Position numbers and translations under genes: made by a program. Of a stretch of 64,000 bases of DNA, positions 45,201-53,599 are shown one piece after another. Under the pieces are notes generated by a model. It was not told the DNA's origin, ran no database searches, and saw only the letters and a list, made by a program, of their open reading frames with translations. The stretch's first letter is position 1. Each line of letters opens with the position of its first letter. Origin of the DNA: Amyelois transitella (taxonomy: Eukaryota > Arthropoda > Insecta > Lepidoptera > Pyralidae); contig NC_083524.1 of NCBI RefSeq assembly GCF_032362555.1, positions 1,412,001-1,476,000 of the forward strand, written 5' to 3'.

Positions 45201-45469
45201 TATTCGAGAACCAACTTCCTAACTTCCCGAGATATGTTGTGGGTAATTCTGTCCTGGTCATTGGCTACCCGGCAGCTGGAGCCTCTGAAGATTGGGCTCA
45301 TTTGGTCGGCGTTCCTCTGTCTTATACTTACGAGTTGCCTGGTCTTGCCGGTGGACTGAATGGGTTCCATTTGGACCCAATTTACATTGAACAGGTGGCC
45401 AAGGAGACCTGGGAGGGTATAGTGGTGGGAGCGAGACAGGCTGGCGATTTGTTCTTGAGGAATAAATGA
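38667..45469 (+). CDS. CP4: secreted zinc carboxypeptidase (M14, likely B-like specificity)
   Basis: Exons 38667-38734, 39342-39551, 43123-43225, 43689-44000, 44867-45469; 431 aa from the first of two adjacent ATGs. Signal peptide [17 protein letters not shown]14 propeptide, peptidase domain. Intact site: [21 protein letters not shown], Tyr248 in [10 protein letters not shown], Glu270 in YTYELPG. The residue at CPA position 255 is Glu (GASEDW). An acidic residue here is the hallmark of basic-residue specificity in the family (Asp255 in vertebrate CPB), so Lys/Arg removal is inferred. It would act in the gut lumen after activation and complement trypsins. AATAAA at 45501. Codons are G/C-ending and it has a strong core promoter, both fitting high expression. 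Intron 2 (3.6 kb) is packed with transposon remnants. Confidence 0.93.
38815..38996. repeat. family A heads in opposite orientation
   Basis: 38816-38900 is a + head (GTGCCGTGTTGTTCCCGGCA). 38905-38993 is a reverse head (AGTCTATCTCTTAGTCG ... GGGAACCACAC). CP4 intron 1. Confidence 0.75.
39589..39965 (+). repeat. family A with 102-bp tandem duplication of its head
   Basis: Units 39589-39690 and 39691-39792 are almost identical and include the TGCAATGGATTGCAAT extension. The rest of the element follows once, to 39965. CP4 intron 2. Confidence 0.85.
39995..40148 (+). mobile_element. YADD-type LINE 3' fragment
   Basis: AAAGGTCAGGTCAAGAGTAC ... ATACCCTTCCGAAAAGAAGG; diverged and frameshifted. Confidence 0.8.
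40285..40428 (+). repeat. family A, 3' half
   Basis: GGAGATGGACTAGCAACATG to GTGATTATATGTATGTATAT. Confidence 0.7.
40614..40883 (-). mobile_element. Helitron-like non-autonomous element
   Basis: CTAGCTGTGCCCGCGACTTC at the left and TATAATATTAGTATAGA at the right. Same subfamily as 36205-36453. Confidence 0.85.
40890..41560 (-). mobile_element. relic of an autonomous Helitron
   Basis: Contains the decayed RepHel C-terminus (41146-41457) and, to its left, a Helitron 3' end-like tract (AAGTCCCGGGGGCGCAGCTG, GATTTTGATGAAACTTACGT). In CP4 intron 2, opposite strand to the gene. Confidence 0.75.
41146..41457 (-). pseudogene. Helitron RepHel helicase, C-terminal remnant
   Basis: The - strand reads [20 protein letters not shown], then [19 protein letters not shown], then [13 protein letters not shown] and [11 protein letters not shown]. 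These are the last superfamily 1 (Pif1-type) helicase motifs of Helitron RepHel proteins. After LYVAF the frame loses the expected LSR motif and soon stops. The rep nuclease and earlier helicase motifs are absent, so it is non-functional. Confidence 0.85.
41555..41940 (+). repeat. direct repeats of an unidentified sequence
   Basis: TCTCATGTGGCGCCATCTCG ... AAATATCTAAACCACGGGAA at 41561-41627 recurs at 41861-41920. GGTGAAACGGTAAGT recurs at 41633 and 41758. Probably part of the neighbouring Helitron relic. Confidence 0.6.
42000..42354 (-). mobile_element. Helitron-like non-autonomous element
   Basis: AATTTCGTTCAAATCCGTTC block, (CAGA)n at 42188-42231, end TTATTATATGTATGGA. The left terminus is unclear. 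Confidence 0.7.
42530..42775 (+). repeat. SINE B body, head lost
   Basis: CACATTCAGGCAACTGAATG, GGTTCCCCTGTAAAG, GAGGAAACCAGGACTAAAGC. Confidence 0.7.
42815..43082 (-). repeat. family A SINE-like repeat, full length
   Basis: Preceded by (ATAC)n. A nearly consensus copy, ~40 bp upstream of the CP4 exon 3 acceptor. Confidence 0.9.
43250..43515 (+). repeat. family A SINE-like repeat, full length, diverged head
   Basis: GTCGTGCGGTTCCTGTCACC to TATAGACGTGATTATAAACT; starts ~25 bp after the CP4 exon 3 donor. Confidence 0.8.
43525..43660 (+). repeat. family A, 3' half
   Basis: CACTATTTTAATCCCAATTC to ATAGACGTGACCATAAGTAT. It ends ~30 bp before the CP4 exon 4 acceptor. Confidence 0.7.
44045..44250 (+). 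repeat. family A, internally deleted
   Basis: Full head. ~75 bp are missing between CACTATTTG and CTCTGTCTACCC. About 45 bp after the CP4 exon 4 donor. Confidence 0.85.
44455..44715 (-). repeat. family A SINE-like repeat, full length
   Basis: ACATACATACCTACATATGG to GGGAACCGCACGGCA; CP4 intron 4. Confidence 0.9.
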
Positions 45470-45539
45470 ATTTGTTAGCGATGGTTTTGTATCATTTGTA
45501 AATAAAATAGTGTGAAAATGTTATGGAAACTTTTTTTTT

Positions 45540-45675
45540 AGACCTATCACTATTTGAATTTCAATTCTATCATTAAGCCAAATAGCTAAACGTGGTCAGT
45601 CAGTCTTTTCAAGACTGTTGGCTCTGTCTGTCCCGCAAGGGATATAGACGTGACCATATGAATGTATATTTTATT
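45540..45675 (+). repeat. family A, 3' half
   Basis: GACCTATCACTATTTGAATT to GACCATATGAATGTAT, just past the CP4 poly(A) signal. Confidence 0.8.
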
Positions 45676-45677
45676 AG

Positions 45678-45945
45678 AACATACATACATAAAATTCCAT
45701 ATTTTACCCGGAGGGGAGCATATTTTGCCCCAGAGATCGTGGCAAGTGGAAAGATGAAGTATCTTAGGCAGATGCCACGATCTCTGCATACTTCTTTCGC
45801 TTCCTTCGCATTCATAACTCTCTTCATGCAACCTCGGCAGTTTCGGGTACTCTTGACCTGACCCTTTGCCAGGACGTCTTTAATTTGATCAAGATACGTT
45901 CGTCTAGGTCTTCCCACTCCGACCTCTCCCTCCAAGTCAACCTGC
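45678..45945 (-). mobile_element. YADD-type LINE 3' fragment, rearranged
   Basis: ACATACATACATAAAATTCC tail complement. A - strand frame holds GEVGVGRPRRTYLDQIKDVL-like sequence. An inverted ~25-bp scrap (GAGATCGTGGCAAGTGGAAA) sits inside. Confidence 0.8.
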
Positions 45946-46149
45946 TTTCTATCATTGATGAGGATGAGGATGCATTAAATTTTTGAGCATTGAACTTTGA
46001 AAGAAGGCTGCGTTCACTAAAATTCACCCATATTCATCTGCACCTCTCGACCGCACAGAGTAACAAAGAAATTTGAAGAAGAACATCAGTGACAGGTTTT
46101 TTAATCATTATGGTACATTTGATAGCTCACTTAATAATTGTCATATATT

Positions 46150-46505
46150 TTGATTTCACAACAACAACAAATACTTTATTTGCTATAAATGCGGTACAAT
46201 TATAGGTGTTACAAAGCATATACATTTCGCGCATTTAACCAGTCATGGCATGCAAAAATACAGAAAAATTAAATTGAATTAAAATTAAAATAATGTCATA
46301 TAAAATGTTCTTGTCAAAATTTATTTTTTATCGAAATATTCGTCAACAGTATAAAACGATTTTTCGATAAGCATCCACAACATTGGTTGACGTCAAATAG
46401 CCAAAGTTAACCGTCGCTTCCAAAGCGCCAGCGCAGAAGAAGCGGTAAAAAGTTGCACTGCATCATTTTCTTCAGTTACGTCTACATCACAATAATCCAA
46501 GCTTA
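46150..46505 (-). mobile_element. LINE 3' UTR(s), inverted
   Basis: ACAACAACAACAAATACTTT at the left reads as a poly(A)-signal tail on the - strand. 46375-46490 is a diverged inverse of the CR1-type 3' UTR (TTGGTTGACGTCAAATAG, AAAAGTTGCACTGCATCATT). Confidence 0.6.
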
Positions 46506-46845
46506 GAATGAGAATAACTTTTTTCGGTCCAAGAAAACAAATCGAATTACACGATTCCTTAATCCTTGCCTAAGTCTAGGGAACATGATCCGAAGGAACA
46601 AATAATAAGCGAATCCAGAAACTTCGTAAATTAGCATATTCGTTAACGCCGCCGCCGGTGCATGTAAACCCGGCGATAATTGGAATTTTCCCTCCGTCCT
46701 CGGAAACTTTCAGCGCAGTGCGGATCAATTTTCAATTCAGAATACTCTGTTCTCATCTGGTAGACGCCGAGGGATGCGAATGAAGTAGAGATATCGATAA
46801 GTTACACCGACATTGTTGCGCTTTCCAGTATCGTGATTTGAGAAC
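46506..46845. other. intergenic, nothing recognised
   Basis: Contains a GC-richer patch (GCCGCCGCCGGTGCATG at 46649). No coding or repeat identity. Confidence 0.35.
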
Positions 46846-46849
46846 GTCG

Positions 46850-47030
46850 AAAAGCTACGTTCAGCTGTATGGCTTCGAAATTCAAATAGTGACGTTGTTT
46901 AAATAGAGATTGCTAGCCTACAAGAAAAATCCCAAGCTAATTAGCCATTCCCTAAGTCGCTTTTTACGACATCCACGGGTAAAAGATGGAGTTGTCTTTT
47001 TCAATTAAAGTGTTATGAACCACACGGCCC
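46850..47030 (-). repeat. family A, diverged
   Basis: TACGTTCAGCTGTATGGCTT to ATGAACCACACGGCCC. Confidence 0.7.
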
Positions 47031-47031
47031 A

Positions 47032-47362
47032 TAAAAACATACCTACATACATATAGTCACGTCTATATCCCTCGCGGGGTAGACAGAGCCAACAGTCGTG
47101 AAAAGACTGATAGGCTACTTTCAGCATTTTGGCTTAATGATAGAATTGAGATTCAAATAGTGACAGGTTGCTAGCCCATCGCGTAAAAGAAGAATCCCAA
47201 GTTTATAAGTCTATTCCTAATTTATTTGACGTCAACCAATGTTGTTAAACCATACGTTTTGACAATTATTAAGCGATATGAAGTATCCTATAATAATGAA
47301 TAAAAATTTTGAAATTTGAATTTCTAATTTTTTATTGGTGCCGGGAACCACACGGCCCATGA
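47032..47362 (-). repeat. family A copy split by a CR1-type tail
   Basis: The reverse copy runs 47032-47216 and ends at 47335-47362 (TTATTGGTGCCGGGAACCAC). The middle was replaced or interrupted by a LINE 3' end. Confidence 0.85.
47217..47330 (+). mobile_element. CR1-type LINE 3' end nested in family A
   Basis: TTATTTGACGTCAACCAATG ... GAATAAAAATTTTGAAATTTG matches 9460-9560 almost exactly, so the insertion is recent and younger than its host repeat. Confidence 0.85.
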
Positions 47363-47584
47363 AATAACATGGTTTAAAACCAATATAACTGAAAACCCAA
47401 CAATCCCTGATGATAGTACTGAGCCTGTTCACTGGGTAAAACAATTCAAGAGCCGTTCAGCTCGTGGTTTTAGAAGTTACAGTAAGTTCTGGCAGTGGAT
47501 GGTTTTGCCCACGGACATAGATTTAGCTAGATAACGCAAGGTTGATCTGAGTGGAAACCAAGCGTATCCAGTTTTAAAATATAT

Positions 47585-47770
47585 ACTTGACAAATATATA
47601 CTTGACAAATTACACAGATTGATTTTGCCTCGATGTAATTTCGAGACTTGTATTACGAGATACTAACTCAACGATACTATGTTTTATTATAAATACTTAT
47701 ATAGATAAAACATCAATCAGAGAAAGATCGTTTCGCATCATGCGCTGGCCGGTATTCGAAACCTTGGTTT
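47585..47770 (-). repeat. tRNA-derived SINE, partial
   Basis: AATTACACAGATTGATTTTG ... GCGCTGGCCGGTATTCGAAA; the head is truncated at box B. Confidence 0.8.
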
Positions 47771-47929
47771 AACATGCGAAATATTAACAAAACATCGCAG
47801 GGTCTAGCAGGATCTATGTCTGTGGTTTGTCAAAGCAAAGACTATGCGACCACTATGTTAGGAGCCTGGCATTATTAGATCGCTATTAGATTTTCTTGTG
47901 ACTTGAGTGACGGGCGTTTGCTTAGACAT

Positions 47930-48190
47930 ACAAATATAGTCACGTCTATATCCCTTGCGGGGTAGACATAGCCTCAGAAAGACTGAAAGGCCACGTTCAG
48001 CTACATAGTACACAGCTAGCTACAGTACATACAGCTTCAATGGAATTGAGATTCAAATAGTGACAGGTTGCTAGCACTTCGGCTACAAGAGGAATCCCAA
48101 GTTTATAAGCCTATCCCTTAGCCGACCTTTACCATGGGAAAGATATGGAATGGTTCTATTCTAAAGTACCGGAGACCCCGCGGCACTAAA
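47930..48190 (-). repeat. family A SINE-like repeat with a small insertion
   Basis: GTCACGTCTATATCCCTTGC to GGAGACCCCGCGGCAC. A ~25-bp insert of ACATAGTACACAGCTAGCTA type sits after the GTTCAGCT motif. Confidence 0.8.
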
Positions 48191-48261
48191 CATTATATAT
48201 ATTTATACGGCACTACACTTTAAATATAATTGCTTAGAATCTGTAAATAACAGCATTTAAA

Positions 48262-49410
48262 GTACATACATACATACATACATACATAAAATCACGCCTC
48301 TTTCCCGGAGGGGTAGGCAGAGACTACCTCTTTCCACTTGCCACGATCTCTGCATACTTCTTTCGCTTCGTCCACATTCATAACTCTCTTCATACAAGCT
48401 CGGCGGTTTCGGGTACTTTTGACCTGACCCTTTACCAGGACGTCCTTAATTTGATCAAGATACGTTCGTCTAGGTCTTCCCACTCCGACCTTTCCCTCCA
48501 CACTCTCCTTGTATATCTGCTTAGTCAACCTGCTTTCATTCATCCTCTCCACATGACCGAACCATCTTAACATACCCTTTTCTATTCCTGTAACTACATC
48601 TTCTTTCACATCACAACATTCCCTTATCACGCTGTTCCTTATCCTGTCACTCAATTTCACACCCATCATACTCCTTAACGCTCTCATTTCCACTGCATTT
48701 ATTCTGCTTTCATGCTTCTTTTGCCATACCCAACTTTCACTCCCATACATTAATGTCGGGACCAACACGCCCCTGTGCACAGCCAGTCGAGCCTTTTTGG
48801 ATAGTTTCTGACTGCTCATAAAGGCATGCAAAGCTCCATTCACCATGTTCCCCGCGTTCACTCTCCTTTCAATATCACTATCATACTTGCCATCTGATGT
48901 AAACTTTGATCCTAGATATACAAACTCTTTCACTTGCTCCACTTTTTCTCCTCCAATCAAAATATTACATGCTGTCATTTCTTTCTCCATTTCAAAAACC
49001 AGTGTTTTAGTTTTACTTACGTTCACTTTCATTCCTTTCTCTTTTAAAGCTTCATGCATACAGTTTACCATCTCCTGTAACTCCTCCGCTGATGACGCCA
49101 GTATAACCTGATCGTCGGCATAGAGCAGACATTTGACGAGTAACTCATTCATCCTTAATCCACTTTTAGACTCTTTCAAATCTGTCAAACAGCTATCCAT
49201 AAATAGGTTGAACAGCCACGGTGACGCAACACATCCTTGCCTAACGCCTTTCTCAATCTTAAACCACTCAGTGTGCGCTCCGTTTATCCTGACACAAGCA
49301 CTCGAATCCTCATATAAGGATTTCAGTGCTCGTATTAAGAGACTGCTCACCCCATGCATAGAAAGTGCTGACCACAATTCATTCCTCTCAACTCTGTCAT
49401 AATGTCTGTG
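48262..49410 (-). mobile_element. YADD-type LINE, longest copy, 5'-truncated
   Basis: Read on the - strand: RT domain, C-terminal domain, a 3' UTR of only a few bases beyond the stop, and a (TATG)n tail (CATA repeats 48262-48292). The tail GGCGTGATTTTATGTATG resembles that of family A (GACGTGATTTTATGTATG). At least ten fragments of the same 3' end occur in the window. The clade (RTE or a relative) is not resolved. Confidence 0.9.
48292..49405 (-). CDS. LINE reverse transcriptase, C-terminal part (5'-truncated)
   Basis: At least 361 aa are open. The frame continues upstream of the first Met-like codon as YDRVERNELWSALSMHG, so the N-terminus is lost by truncation. RT motifs: GVRQGCVASPWLFNLFMD, CLLYADDQVILA (catalytic YADD), VNVSKTKTLVF, FVYLGSKF. 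The C-terminal region includes RNSVIRECCDVKED, MLRWFGHVERM and GRPRRTYLDQIKDVL. No endonuclease is present. With an uninterrupted frame this is a young truncated insertion and cannot itself mobilise. Confidence 0.92.
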
Positions 49411-49439
49411 TCATGTCTCTGTCATGTTTAAAGTACATA

Positions 49440-49642
49440 TAAGTACACATTTGTCTATCCCGTAAGGGAAAAAGACGTGACAAGTAAACACATATCACGT
49501 CTTTACCTACTGGGTTAAGCCACAAAATGACTCGACTAAGGGTAAGGCTAATACATTTGGGATTCTTCTTTAATGCGATGGGCTACCAATAGCAACCTGT
49601 CACTATTTGAATCTCAAATCTGAACGTGGCCTTTCAGTTTTC
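49440..49642 (+). repeat. family A fragments
   Basis: Scrap of tail at 49445-49480 (GTCTATCCCGTAAGGGAAAA). A second copy at 49520-49638 lacks its head and tail. Confidence 0.7.
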
Positions 49643-49712
49643 TAGCCTGGATTCGAACCCGGGACCTCCGGTATCACAGACGAGCGTAATACCGCTGCGC
49701 CACAGAAGCAAT
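49643..49712 (-). repeat. tRNA-derived SINE, head only
   Basis: CTGGATTCGAACCCGGGACC ... CGTAATACCGCTGCGCCACA, tRNA-like boxes B and A on the - strand. A decayed SINE head rather than a tRNA gene. Confidence 0.7.
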
Positions 49713-49784
49713 CAATAATAATACTGAAATACGTGTTTGTAAGATAAAAATAGGTAATCTTTTTATTCGATCTTTAAACTCCAT

Positions 49785-49995
49785 CTTTTTCCCATGGATG
49801 TCGTAAAAGGCGACTAAGGGATAGGCAAACTTGGGATTTTTCTTTTATGCGATGGGCTAGCAACCTGTCACTATTTGAATCTCAATACTATCTTAAAGCC
49901 AAATAGCTGAAAGTGGCCTTACAGTCTTATCAAGACTGTTGGCTCTGTCTACTCCGCAAGGGGTATAGACGTGATTCTATGTATGTATGTATTAA
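49785..49995 (+). repeat. family A, head-truncated
   Basis: CTCCATCTTTTTCCCATGGA to ATTCTATGTATGTATGTATT. Confidence 0.85.
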
Positions 49996-50184
49996 TTCGA
50001 CCCGCCCGGTCGGTTTCCAGATAAACGTTATTTAAAGCTCGCTAAGAGCTTTTTCTTTTCAAACAAAAGTTCCTTTTCGATTAGTATTCTGTCGCGATAC
50101 TACAGACAGACTGAACGTAAGAAACTTCCGTCCTATGAGAATACAACGTTGTTGTTTTAAAACCCATTTATTTATAAAACATGG

Positions 50185-50690
50185 TTATGCCGTGTGGTTA
50201 CCGGCACCTAAACAAAAAAGAAAAGGACCACTCTGTGCCTTTCCCCTGAATGTCGTAAAAGGCGACTGAGGGATAGGCTTACAAACTTGGGATTCTTTTT
50301 TAGGCGATGGGCTAGCAACCTGTCACTATTCGAATCTCAATTCTATCATTAAGCCAAATAGCTGAACGTGGCCATTCACTCTTTTCAAGACTGTTAGCTC
50401 TGTCTACCCCGCAAGGGATATAGACGTGACCATATGTATGTATGTTATGCCGTGTGGTTCCCGGTACCTAAACAAAATGAAAAGGACCACTCTGTCTCTT
50501 TCCCCTGGATGTCCTCAAAAGGCGACTAAGGGTAAGGCTTATAAACTTGAGACTGACTAGCAACCTGTCACTATTAAAATCTTAATTCCATTAGTAAACC
50601 ATGCAACTGAACGTAGCCTTTCAGTCTTAACAAGACTGTTAGCTCTGTCTACCCCGTAAGTGTTATAGGCGTGTTTTTATGTGCGTATGT
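50185..50690 (+). repeat. two family A copies in direct tandem
   Basis: 50188-50447 and 50448-50690, head to tail. The second starts directly after the first one's ATGTATGTATGT tail, so one inserted into, or copied from, the TATG tail of the other. Confidence 0.88.
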
Positions 50691-50691
50691 C

Positions 50692-50752
50692 ACAACGTCT
50701 GCCTACCCCTCCGGGAAAAAGGCGTGATTTTATGTATGTATGTATGTATGTC
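50692..50752 (+). mobile_element. YADD-type LINE, ~35-bp 3' end with (TATG)n
   Basis: GTCTGCCTACCCCTCCGGGA ... GGCGTGATTTTATGTATG; the third member of a tandem run of TATG-tailed units. Confidence 0.8.
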
Positions 50753-50754
50753 AA

Positions 50755-51240
50755 ATATCCTATAGGACAATATTTCTTCCCATCAAGTGCCGAGGTCAAA
50801 TTACCATGGTAAGCAATATTGGGTCGCAATCAATCAAAGCCTCCATTCAAGCCACGTCCGCTGTATTTTTTAAGCCTGACACGAATGTATTATGTCTTAT
50901 CCGCTCTTATTATCTCAAGAAAATTCATGGAAATTCGTATTATGCAGTGACTTCGTATGCAAACGTCGTTTATTTTCCTCCCTTTTTTAATTTAAGCCGC
51001 CGTTTCGTTCGCGTGTAGGAATGAAATGAAATTATTTTATCCTCCTGGCGGTAGTTACGGTTGCGTCCGTTCTGACCTCTTCAGGGAGGAGTCATGGAGC
51101 CGCCTGTGACCATGACCACGGATTGGGTAAGTTAGGTTTTTACACAAAGCGACTTGTCTAGCCTGCGCAATATATATAGGATACCTACTTATTCTAATGA
51201 GCCGATATCCTTACAGCATAAAGACAGATGTTATGAAAAT
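50755..51240. other. intergenic; SINE B scrap
   Basis: 51045-51165 carries inverse SINE B body (CACGGATTGGGTAAGTTAGG, TTTTTACACAAAGCGACTTG). The rest is unassigned. Confidence 0.45.
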
Positions 51241-51690
51241 AACTAAGTACCTTAATCTATATCTATACATATAATAAATCTGTAGAAGGGTCAATTCTGT
51301 ACATTGCAAATATTGAAAAACTAAATAGCAGGGGGTGTTACTGGATCGATACCAAACACAAATATGTGATTAAAAAAATTTTTGTCTGTCTGTCTGTATG
51401 TTCACGCATCACGTGAAAACTAACAGTTCGATTTTGATGAAACTTGGTATAATTATACCTTATTATCCTGGGCATAAAATAGGATACTTTTTATCCTGGA
51501 AAAATACGAAGAAAAAAAAATCTTAATTTATCAGTTTATACATAGACGTTGTTCTGTAGAACCGCGAACACACGTTACGTCACCCGCAGTGGATTCAGCG
51601 CCGTAACACATAGCGCCGAAAGTCGGATTTAGCTTGAACCGTTTGCGGCACACGCGGGCCGCTACTAATTACTATGAAAAAAAATACTTT

Positions 51691-53383
51691 AGTCCGGTCA
51701 ATCTAGACATTCGAAGCTACATTAATTCCCATCAAGCTGAAAATGAGTATAAATGTTTAAAACACAAACAAAAGCATTATTTCGAAATTCCCCATGATTC
51801 CCGTTTAAGGAAAAAAAAATTACCCAAGGTCAAAGGTAAAAAATGGGTGTTTCGCAATTTTCTTCAAAACGGTAAGTTTTTCAAATCGGAAAATTACCTC
51901 AGACATAAATTGTAGATCATAAAGTTATCTATAAAAAAGGTATCAATATTTTTTTTCAATAAAGCTACCGTTTCTGAGATATATCGATGCAAAAAGTTGC
52001 AAGCGTCATAATATGTATGTACACGTTTCCACGCCACCTCTGAGGTAGTGTACTATTAGCGCGTTTTTTTACATTTTTATTATTAAACTTGAAAAAGTCT
52101 GAAATAGGTTAGAATAAACACGTGTTTTCACTACGCAGTGGCACTCAAGACTAACTTTCGCATTTATTATTTAAAAAAATTAGAATAACCCTAAGTGAAG
52201 AAAATCATCTTAGGACAATAATAAAGATTACAATTAAATCAAATTAAAACTAAAACTACTAATATAAACGAAAGAAAAAAGATGACTACAAACTAATATT
52301 TAATTTATAAATTGTACAGTCCCTGCATAGTATCAACATGCGGGAGTGTGCCCAGAAAGCTGGCAGCATTGCCAATTTAAATGGCAATGCTGATTCTCTG
52401 AGCCAGATAATTTCCAGCCCTCCGGTCAAGTGATACCTCAATCAGCTTTTTCGACAATTATCTGAAAAGCTGATGGGCAGATAGGCCCCCCGGTCCCAGA
52501 GTTTCTACCCCAAAAGTGAAGTTTTTTGCCTCATTTGAAGCAGAACCGGTCTTAGATTTAGTAACCTGAAGATGGACGGCGCAAGTGTGACGACACAAGT
52601 AGCATCCCACACCAAAGGCCGCCCCAATCTCCAGAGTACCAAAGTCATATCATCCGGTCTCTTGGCATCATCCCGAGCCAGACCGTTTGGTTCTAAAACG
52701 GCTGGAACATGGATGTTGGCAAGAGCACGGAGGATTATATTATTTAGGGCGGCATGGCGCCCTAAACGGCCGGCACTCCTAGGGCATGAGAGGCCGTGGT
52801 GTCCATAGCCGTCAACGGTATCCCCGCAAGGACTACTATTATTAAAGACTAACGGTATTTCATGTGTTGAGCATTATGAGATAAAGCAGGTATACGACCC
52901 TAGCCACGTACACAATCAAACAGAGAGACAGATGTTGTCTCAAGGTTTCACTACAGTATAAATGAAGGGACTGGGTTTCATTATACTTATGTATATATTT
53001 TATATTTTGAATTCAAGTTAAAATTACCGACAGAACAATATTTTTACTTATATTACTGCTACACAGAGTATATACGAGACGTGCTTATGCATATTATGAC
53101 GCTTGCAACTTTTTGCATCGTTATATCTCAGAAACGGAAGCTTTATTGAAAAAAAATATTCATTCCTTTTTATAGATAACTTTATGATCTACAATCTATG
53201 CCTGAGGTAATTTTCCGATAAAACTTACCGTTTTGAAGAAAATCGTTTTTTTTCCTTAAACCGGAATCATGGGTAATTTTGAAATAATGCTTTTGATTGT
53301 GTTTAAAACAATTATACTCATTTTCAGCTTGATGGGAATTAATGTAGCTTCATTCTTATTTTTTAGTCTAAATTGACCGGACT
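51691..53383. repeat. large inverted repeat (arms ~300 bp, loop ~1.07 kb)
   Basis: Arm 1 CCGGTCAATCTAGACATTCG ... GCAAGCGTCATAATATG. Arm 2 is its inverse with ~10% differences and a ~30-bp indel (TTACCCAAGGTCAAAGG is present only in arm 1). Confidence 0.85.
52370..52845 (-). pseudogene. LINE polyprotein C-terminal domain relic
   Basis: On the - strand, across a few frameshifts: [20 protein letters not shown] (Cys/His finger), [45 protein letters not shown], then [16 protein letters not shown] recall this order (finger, KRPDG, WDAT-DT, ETLGP) from the C-termini of LINE-encoded proteins in many invertebrates. The RT core is absent. A 5' and internally deleted relic, in the core of the inverted repeat. 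Confidence 0.65.
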
Positions 53384-53599
53384 ACTTACTACAGAACGCG
53401 AATGCAACAACAGTAGCTCAAAAGAGGGATCTCTTTTTAGTGCCATATATTTTTGATTATAGGCCTAGCCGTAATTGGGTCCAATAGATATTTATAAGAT
53501 GTCATTGTCAGAGTTACTCAAAATGGAGAAATAAACCATCCACGCGATGACACCGACATCCGCGCGGACGGAGTCGCGGGGGGAAGCTAGTATATTATA

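Larger units (their letters stand above)
51242..53589 (+). mobile_element. Helitron-like element carrying a fold-back structure
   Basis: 5' TCTATACATATAATAAATC, (GTCT)n block at 51384, 3' GCGGACGGAGTCGCGGGGGG then AAGCTAG. Between lie two ~300-bp inverted arms (51691-52017, 53086-53383) around a ~1.07-kb core. Either the element captured a fold-back unit or one inserted later. Confidence 0.65.

Noticed and set aside
45592-45935. Open frames on both strands as host exons
   Set aside because: They coincide with family A and LINE 3' fragments.
48263-48292. CRISPR-like or regulatory array of short repeats
   Set aside because: It is the (CATA)n tail of a LINE on the - strand; such tails end many repeats here.
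51634-51915. 93-codon frame as a real gene
   Set aside because: It lies within one arm of the inverted repeat. The opposite arm has indels that break the same frame, so it is not under coding constraint.
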